In this document: positions 33,009 to 37,647 of the stretch, piece by piece
Position numbering within the stretch: position 1 is the stretch's first letter
Layout of the letters: every line of letters begins with the position of its first letter
NCBI GenBank assembly: GCA_002402725.1
Contig: DHGL01000026.1
Coordinates: forward strand, 420 to 38,066
Source of the DNA: Anaerolineaceae bacterium UBA4799
Lineage (GTDB): Bacteria; Chloroflexota; Anaerolineae; Anaerolineales; Anaerolineaceae
Direction: 5' to 3'
Length of the DNA stretch: 37,647 nucleotides
Made by a program: the position numbers and the translations under genes
Notes under the pieces: generated by a model
What the model was told of the DNA's origin: nothing
The model's database searches: none
Seen by the model: only the letters and a program-made list of their open reading frames with translations

Positions 33009-34568
33009 TCACCCGATGTTGGACACAGGCAGGCAGAAACAGATGCGCGCGCCCCGGCCTACTTCGAAATCGATCCAGATTCTCCCCCCGTGCGCTTCAA
33101 CTATGGCTTTTGCCAGGAACAATCCCAGACCGGCGCCTTTCGTCTGACGGCTGGCATCAGGAGCGCGGTAGAAGCGGTCAAAAATATAAGGCGCATCATT
33201 GGGATCGATTCCCGGACCTTCATCACTGACGCAGACGACGATATTGGCTTCTTTCTGCACTGCCTTGATACGGATTTCACCATCAGGGGCGTACTTGATT
33301 GCATTGGCGACCAGGTTGGAAATGACCTGGTTGATGCGGGTATCATCGCAAACGATGACGGGCAGTGGCTGCGGAATATCTACAATAATACTGTGCTTGC
33401 TAGTTTGGGTTTGCAGTCGTTCGGCCACGCGCTTGATGATTTCGGCCAGCTGGGTATCATTCATGTTGAGGCTGAACCCGTTCGCCTGCAGGCGAGTCAC
33501 ATCCAGCAGGTTTTCAATGTATTCGCCTAAACGGTCAGCCTCTTCTTCGATAATTTGCAGACTGTCATTGACAATCTCCTTATCCCAGTGGGCGTCATCG
33601 CGCCTGAGTGTACTAACATAACCTTTGATGAGCGCGACAGGGGTCTTTAGCTCATGGCTCACCACTGAAATGAAAGTTGCCTTAAGTTCATCCGCTTCGC
33701 GGAAACGGGTGATATCCCGAACGGTCGTGATGATATTGACGAGCCTGCCCCGGTCTGAAAGGAGCGGGGCATAGGTAATGCCCACTGGGACGGGGCGAGT
33801 ACTGTTTTCTCTATCAAGATCACCTTCAACATAAAGCGCGGCGTGAGGGGTGAGTGGCCAGCCATCAGCGATGGCTTGAGCAAGGGTCATCCCGTGCGGC
33901 GGCTTAACCCAACGAATCACCTCATCATGCTCTTTTCCGGTCATCTCCCGAGGTTGTTTACCGATCAGATGGGCAAAAGAAGGATTCACCCTTTCAATCC
34001 GCAACTCTCGGGTGAGGATAAGAATCCCATCAGCGGCAGAATCCAGCAACCCGGTAATGCGGCGACGGTCATTCTCAACCAGGGTATATAACTGTGCGTT
34101 CTGCACGGCAATGGCCGCCTGGTCAGCGAAACTCGCCAGAAGTGCCCGGTCATTGGGTGAAAATGCGGCATATTCTCGAAAAACGAATATCACTCCCAGC
34201 ACGGTCTGACCGGTAATCAACGGCAGACCAACGCTACTCAATCGACCCAGGCTAATAGCCTGGGTGAAACTGCCCAGGATGTTATTGATGGTCCTTAATT
34301 CCAGGTCGGAAGGATCCTGTTCCTCAGATATTTGTGCAAGTTGAGGCTCAAGGAAACGCAAAAACGCTGGTGGCAACCCGGTTGAAACCTGTATCTTCCA
34401 ACCTTCAGCCGGTACGCGCAGTGCGATGAGCCCCGCCTGCCCGGCGAGCATTTCCAATGAGATTTGCAGAATGCGTTCAAGGAGCTTGACAAGGTCAAGC
34501 TCCTGTGTGAGAGCCCTTGATATTTCTAACAAGTAATCCCGCTGACGGACTCTGAAATCTGGAAGCAT
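33009..34568 (-). CDS. Sensor histidine kinase, GAF-PAS-HisKA-HATPase
   Basis: The 519-residue protein has no membrane segment and should be cytosolic. A GAF domain (about 15-162) and a PAS domain (about 168-290) precede HisKA with SHELKTPVALIKGY (phospho-acceptor H305). The HATPase_c domain has NLVANAIKYAPDG (N box), DEGPGID (G1) and GAGLGLFLAK (G2). All catalytic boxes are intact. No response regulator gene is in the window, so its partner lies elsewhere. It is 45 bases downstream of the aminotransferase gene on the same strand and may be co-transcribed. Confidence 0.93.
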   Translation of the reverse strand: MLPDFRVRQRDYLLEISRALTQELDLVKLLERILQISLEMLAGQAGLIALRVPAEGWKIQVSTGLPPAFLRFLEPQLAQISEEQDPSDLELRTINNILGSFTQAISLGRLSSVGLPLITGQTVLGVIFVFREYAAFSPNDRALLASFADQAAIAVQNAQLYTLVENDRRRITGLLDSAADGILILTRELRIERVNPSFAHLIGKQPREMTGKEHDEVIRWVKPPHGMTLAQAIADGWPLTPHAALYVEGDLDRENSTRPVPVGITYAPLLSDRGRLVNIITTVRDITRFREADELKATFISVVSHELKTPVALIKGYVSTLRRDDAHWDKEIVNDSLQIIEEEADRLGEYIENLLDVTRLQANGFSLNMNDTQLAEIIKRVAERLQTQTSKHSIIVDIPQPLPVIVCDDTRINQVISNLVANAIKYAPDGEIRIKAVQKEANIVVCVSDEGPGIDPNDAPYIFDRFYRAPDASRQTKGAGLGLFLAKAIVEAHGGRIWIDFEVGRGARICFCLPVSNIG

Positions 34569-34613
34569 GGCAGTCTCTGCAAGTTTGATTAATACGGTTA
34601 TTGGTTTTCGGTT

Positions 34614-35924
34614 TTACTTTTCGGCGAAAGTAATCGCTTCGTCAAGCACGGCGAGTCCTTCATCAATTTCCTCCCGGGTGATACACAGGGGAGGCGAGAC
34701 GCGGATGGTGCTGGTACCGCAGCCAAGCGTGAGTAAACCGAGTTCAAATGCCCTGTCTACGATGATGTCGCGAAGCTTCTCGGTCGGTTTACGGGATTCG
34801 CGGTCTTCCACGAATTCAATACCGATCATCAGACCGATGCCGCGCACAACACCGATGGATGGGTGCCGAGACTGCATCTCAGCCAGTTTTTCAAGGCAGT
34901 ACGCACCCACTGTTTTGGCATTCTGCATAAATCCGTTTTCAATCAAACGCAGCGTCTCAAGACTGGCAACGCAGGAGAGCGGATTTCCGCCGTATGTATT
35001 CCCATGCGCGCCTTTCGGCCAGGTTGTCACGCTTTTACGCGCAATCATCGCGCCTAGCGGCATTCCGGAGGCGATTCCTTTGGCACTGGTGACAATATCC
35101 GGCTCGACGTTGAAGTTCTCAATCGCCCACCATCTGCCAGTACGCCCGACACCCGATTGTACTTCGTCTGCGATGAGGAGAATGCCGTAACGGCTACACA
35201 ATTCGCGTAATTGCGGCAGGAAATTCGCGGGCGGTACTACGTAACCGCCTTCCCCTTGTATGGGTTCAATGATGATGCCGGCCACATCCTGCGGTGGAAG
35301 GGTGTGGCTAAAAAGCTCTTCGATATACCGGATGGTCGCATCACCAATATCCTCAGCGGGAAGCATGTGAAGCATGGGTCGATAAGGATCTGGGAATGGC
35401 ACATGAGTGACACCGTTCATGAGCGGATAAAACCCGTGATGGTATTTGGCTTTGCTGGCGGTCAAAGTAACCGAACCGTAAGTGCGGCCGTGAAACCCTC
35501 CCATGAAGGCGATGAATTGTGTGCGGCCGGTGTGGTAGCGTGCCAGTTTTAGCGCTGATTCAACACTTTCGGTGCCGGAATTGGTCTGGAAAATGACCGC
35601 ATCTTCTTCAAAAGGAGCGATACGATTGAGGTATTCCGCCAGTTCAACCCACCTGGCGTGATAGAAGTCCGACGAAATGTGAATAAATTTTTCAGCCTGA
35701 TCCTGAATGGCTTTCACCACATCTGGATGGCTATGGCCGGTGGAATTAACCGCGATTCCAGCGGCAAAATCCAGAAATCTGTTGCCGTCAACATCCCAGA
35801 CATAGACGCCTTTTCCGTGGTCCATCACGAAGGGATAGCCACGAGGGTAAGAAGGCGAGATCACCTGATGGTCGCGCTGGATAATGTTGAGAGCTTTTTC
35901 GCCGGGTATTTTCGTGGGGTTCAA
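34614..35924 (-). CDS. Class III aminotransferase (acetylornithine/4-aminobutyrate type)
   Basis: The 436 residues are a fold-type I, class III PLP aminotransferase. Landmarks are VWDVDGNRFLDFAAGIAVNSTGH, NSGTESVESALKLAR (phosphate loop), FMGGFHGRTYGS, IIEPIQGEGGY, LLIADEVQSGVGRTG (Asp contacting the PLP nitrogen), and SAKGIASGMPLGAM (Schiff-base Lys). It is closest in style to archaeal and Thermus enzymes annotated as acetylornithine or broad-substrate amino acid aminotransferases. The substrate cannot be settled. The start is TTG 35924, with AGGAGG ideally spaced (35935-35930). Confidence 0.88.
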   Translation of the reverse strand: MNPTKIPGEKALNIIQRDHQVISPSYPRGYPFVMDHGKGVYVWDVDGNRFLDFAAGIAVNSTGHSHPDVVKAIQDQAEKFIHISSDFYHARWVELAEYLNRIAPFEEDAVIFQTNSGTESVESALKLARYHTGRTQFIAFMGGFHGRTYGSVTLTASKAKYHHGFYPLMNGVTHVPFPDPYRPMLHMLPAEDIGDATIRYIEELFSHTLPPQDVAGIIIEPIQGEGGYVVPPANFLPQLRELCSRYGILLIADEVQSGVGRTGRWWAIENFNVEPDIVTSAKGIASGMPLGAMIARKSVTTWPKGAHGNTYGGNPLSCVASLETLRLIENGFMQNAKTVGAYCLEKLAEMQSRHPSIGVVRGIGLMIGIEFVEDRESRKPTEKLRDIIVDRAFELGLLTLGCGTSTIRVSPPLCITREEIDEGLAVLDEAITFAEK

Positions 35925-36060
35925 GTCATCCTCCTGAAGTTGTAATTATTTTGGCCATAATACGCTGGGTGAATTCCACTTTGGCAATAATCCCTCAGAG
36001 ATTATAACATGAGCATCAAAATGGTATTTTTCATCGGACATTTCATCGGACAAGGAAGAA

Positions 36061-36237
36061 TTGAGAAAAAATCTTCTGGAGGTAAGTAGCATCATTGAAA
36101 TTTATGAAATAGCATTAATGATCGCCCAAGAAATAGCATCCACTGAAAGAACCATTTCCCTTCTGGATCATATGAAATACAAGAAATGGAGGGCGGTTCT
36201 TCGTAGGGGCGCATTGCAATACGCCCTTACAGGATAG
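36061..36237 (+). CDS. Possible small hypothetical ORF, tail inside a REP
   Basis: An open frame from TTG 36061 to TAG 36237 encodes 58 residues including SSIIEIYEIALMIAQEIA and DHMKYKKWRAVL, amphipathic in pattern. Its last codons lie in the REP palindrome. The ribosome binding site (AGGAAG) is too close to the TTG. It may be the tail of a decayed gene or chance; I recognise no family. Confidence 0.25.
   Translation: MRKNLLEVSSIIEIYEIALMIAQEIASTERTISLLDHMKYKKWRAVLRRGALQYALTG
36203..36230. repeat. REP-like palindrome upstream of the transposase remnant
   Basis: GTAGGGGCG...CGCCCTTAC forms an imperfect inverted repeat around the palindrome ATTGCAAT. A related GTAGGGGC element lies downstream of the transposase remnant. 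Confidence 0.65.
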
Positions 36238-36303
36238 TACACCCCGATTGGGAATTACACTCCGCCGGTTGCGATTTTCGCCTGATGTTTTCATAGTTAC
36301 CGC

Positions 36304-36640
36304 ATGATGAATCTCCTTCCTCCCAACACCGCCGCCCCATCCGCCTCAAAGCGTACGACTTCACCTCATAGTAGCCCTGGCTTTGTACTTCGTGCAAAGG
36401 CAGAGTGCAAAAACCGCAGCGGTCCCTTCATCACCCTCGTCACCCACGAACGGCAAAACCTCTTTGGGACCATTGATATCAACGAAATGCACCTCAATCC
36501 CCTGGGCGAGATTGCTCGCGACGAATGGTTCCGCACCGCACAACTACGCCCTTATGTCGAATTATTCGAGGAAGAATTCATCGTCATGCCCAACCATATC
36601 CATGGCATTATTTGGATCACGGACACGGTATGGTTAAACC
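36304..36640 (+). pseudogene. Y1 (HUH) transposase of the IS200/RAYT type, broken
   Basis: The frame FITLVTHERQNLFGTIDINEMHLNPLGEI...VMPNHIHGIIWI is the N-terminal half of REP-associated/IS200-type transposases, with the HUH metal motif as HIH. The usual start RRPIRLKAYDFTS is found in another frame (just before 36369), separated by a 52-base insertion (36369-36420) that shifts the frame and adds TAGTAG. After HGIIWI the homology stops at a REP-like element (36641), and the part with the catalytic Tyr is absent. The gene is therefore interrupted and truncated. Flanking REP-like palindromes fit the RAYT association. Confidence 0.7.
36369..36420. repeat. Probable diverged copy of the short insertion repeat, in the transposase
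   Basis: These 52 bases interrupt the transposase frame between YDFTS and GPFITL. The ends (TAGCCCT... and ...GTGCAAAAACCGCAG) resemble those of the three copies at 36988-37252 (TACCCCT... and ...GCGCAAAGACCGCG). The middle differs and can form its own hairpin. Confidence 0.45.
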
Positions 36641-36664
36641 GTAGGGGCACGGCATGCTGCGCCC
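36641..36664. repeat. REP-like palindrome at the 3' break of the transposase
   Basis: GTAGGGGCACGG-CATG-CTGCGCCC forms an imperfect hairpin and begins with the same GTAGGGGC as the element at 36203. Confidence 0.55.
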
Positions 36665-36987
36665 AGCGGGTAGGGTTGAAAACCACCAACAACCCGAAAA
36701 AAATATGCCGTGCATTTTTTTTGCGATTTTCATGGTTTCGATAACATAAAAAACGAATCAATAACGAATCGGATCTTGTAAGGTCAGTCATCAAGGTCGT
36801 CTTCATCGGGGCAGGAGATTGAGGTGGCGATGCGGTTGGAACGGGCAACGGCGGAGTCCATTTCGGCAAGGAAAGAGGAGAGGTCGGAATTGTCAGAGGA
36901 ATGAACACGAACCTGACAGTGAACCTGGAGCAGGCGCGCCAGCGCCATACTTGCGAGAGAGAGTCCGCGCAGGGTTTCAGCGAGGAC

Positions 36988-37040
36988 AGCCCCTCTTGCG
37001 CGCAAGAAACGCGCACTTCGGGGGTGCAAAGATCGCGACT
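36988..37040. repeat. Short insertion repeat, copy C (variant)
   Basis: About 53 bases, starting GCCCCTCTTGC and ending GGGGGTGCAAAGATCGCGA on +. It contains the palindrome TCTTGCGCGCAAGA. It breaks the small terminase-like gene before LAETLRGL. Confidence 0.6.
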
Positions 37041-37090
37041 GAATCGTGAGACACGATGTTGCAGTTGTAAAGGAAGTACATGTAGTCCTC

Positions 37091-37133
37091 TACCCCTCTC
37101 GCACAACTCGCTCGGGGGCGCAAAGACCGCGAC
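37091..37133. repeat. Short insertion repeat, copy B
   Basis: About 43 bases, TACCCCTCTCGCAC...CTCGGGGGCGCAAAGACCGCGAC on +. It differs from copy A mainly in the central few bases and lies between VEAAM and EDYMYF of the broken gene. Confidence 0.75.
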
Positions 37134-37210
37134 ATCGCCGCCTCAACCAACAGGTTGCGCAATTCCTTTTCAGGCAGTTTGTTGGGGGAAACGAGACCGA
37201 GGTTGCGGGC

Positions 37211-37252
37211 ATACCCCTCTCGCACGAACGGCTCGGGGGCGCAAAGACCGCG
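37211..37252. repeat. Short insertion repeat, copy A
   Basis: 42 bases, TACCCCTCTCGCAC...CTCGGGGGCGCAAAGACCGCG on +. It is inserted in KHGY|ARNLG and flanked on the - strand by GGGTA on both sides, a possible 5-bp target duplication. It adds 14 codons in frame. Confidence 0.75.
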
Positions 37253-37336
37253 GTACCCATGCTTGAAGGCGTTGCGGTTGCCAGGCTGCCCTCCCCGTTT
37301 TCCTTTGGCACGAATGATCTGTGGTTGATCTGACAT

Positions 37337-37647
37337 TTGGCTCCTTAGGAAAAGTAAATAGTGATTTGTGATCAGTAATTGGTGAACAGGAATCGAGATA
37401 GTATTTTTGTTCTATTATTATTGTAACATAGTTGTCAAGCCCGCGGAGGAGGGCATAACACGAAAAGGGTGAAAAATACGAAGGTTTTTGTAGGGTGGGT
37501 TCGTTGGTTGAACCCGCCGTTTTGATTTTTGGGTGGGTTTTCAACCCAGCCTACGGTTGCTGTCAAGCCCCCGGCGGAGGGCAAAACACGAAATACACGA
37601 AAAAGACGAAAGGCACGAAAGATTTTGTAGATGCTGTCTTGAAAGTC
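37337..37647. other. Repeat-rich end of window without a recognised gene
   Basis: Contains two direct repeats TGTCAAGCCC(G/C)CGG.GGAGGGC.(A/T)AACACGAA at 37433-37466 and 37561-37594 (about 30 of 34 identical). Between them is an inverted pair: GTAGGGTGGGTT (37490-37501) with AACCCAGCCTAC (37543-37554). This resembles a BIME-like arrangement. Only translations across the repeats are open. Confidence 0.6.

Larger units (their letters stand above)
35946..36303. other. Intergenic region with tandem 12-mer and REP-like palindrome
   Basis: This stretch holds the leader of the aminotransferase gene on the left, a perfect tandem repeat TTTCATCGGACA at 36029-36040 and 36041-36052, a doubtful small reading frame (36061-36237) and one REP-like palindrome. 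Two copies of GAAATAGCAT stand near 36105 and 36130. No other gene is recognisable. Confidence 0.6.
36784..37336 (-). pseudogene. Small phage-terminase-like gene broken by three short insertions
   Basis: The start has AGGAG and reads MSDQPQIIRAKGKRGGQPGN, then RNAFKHGY, the opening of small KRGxQPGNxNAxKHG proteins often annotated as terminase small subunit-like. Removing three repeat copies restores a sensible sequence: KHGY-ARNLGLVSPNKLPEKELRNLL, VEAAM-EDYMYFLYNCNIVSHDS, then LAETLRGLSLASMALARLLQ and SSFLAEMDSAVARSNRIA. The first insertion (42 bases) keeps the frame. After the third the original frame is lost and the tail continues in another frame to TGA at 36784-36786. The full function is unknown to me; the gene as it stands is broken. 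Confidence 0.6.

Noticed and set aside
36988..37252. CRISPR array
   Set aside because: The three repeats are separated by unequal spacers (about 50 and 77 bases) that together encode parts of one protein, and the repeats vary; no cas gene is nearby.

Overview
The window is a bacterial chromosome segment. Gene content and sequence style (a cyclic-2,3-diphosphoglycerate-synthetase-like GTPase next to core genes, a toast-rack lipoprotein under an ECF sigma factor, a CpXC protein, a GAF/PAS histidine kinase, many TTG/GTG starts) suggest an anaerobic Chloroflexi of the Anaerolineae type. That placement is inference; no rRNA or tRNA gene was seen.

Region 1 (1-6903, + strand) is housekeeping: the 3' end of a gapdh gene, pgk, rpsT, argS, a COG2403-type GTPase, obgE and nadD. 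Region 2 (6967-9982, - strand) is a four-gene operon of ECF sigma factor, membrane anti-sigma factor, bactofilin-like membrane protein and toast-rack lipoprotein. It is preceded by a promoter, TGCAAC-N16-CGTA, that looks autoregulatory. Region 3 (10078-11460) holds a deoxynucleoside kinase and, divergently, a small peroxiredoxin-like gene. The latter has an in-frame TGA in a U-x-x-C redox motif, followed at the right distance by a SECIS-like hairpin, so it probably encodes a selenoprotein.

Region 4 (11461-16437) has a molybdenum aldehyde oxidoreductase very like Desulfovibrio Mop, a decayed CpaF-type ATPase fragment, and a type I glutamine synthetase. The 5' leader of the synthetase folds like a glmS ribozyme (P1, P2, P3, P4, P4.1 and the P3.1 pseudoknot can all be drawn). 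If real, glucosamine-6-phosphate would control synthesis of the glutamine used to make it, rather than GlmS itself. The oxidoreductase and synthetase promoters share a 16-base element just upstream of their -35 boxes.

Region 5 (16519-21023, - strand) is a likely operon of a DASS/TrkA-C transporter, tgt, and uppP fused to a PstS-like binding domain. Region 6 (21203-29732, + strand) has recJ, an EamA transporter, a AAA+ ATPase, a GDPD phosphodiesterase, a threonine dehydratase-like enzyme and a large membrane-anchored GH3-like protein with altered catalytic motifs. Region 7 (29703-35924) is signalling-rich: Ser/Thr kinase, FHA-winged-helix regulator, CpXC coiled-coil protein, GAF-PAS histidine kinase and a class III aminotransferase.

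Region 8 (35946-37647) is decaying accessory DNA. It contains REP-like palindromes, a broken Y1 (RAYT-type) transposase, and a small gene broken by three copies of a 42-53 bp repeat; a probable fourth copy breaks the transposase.
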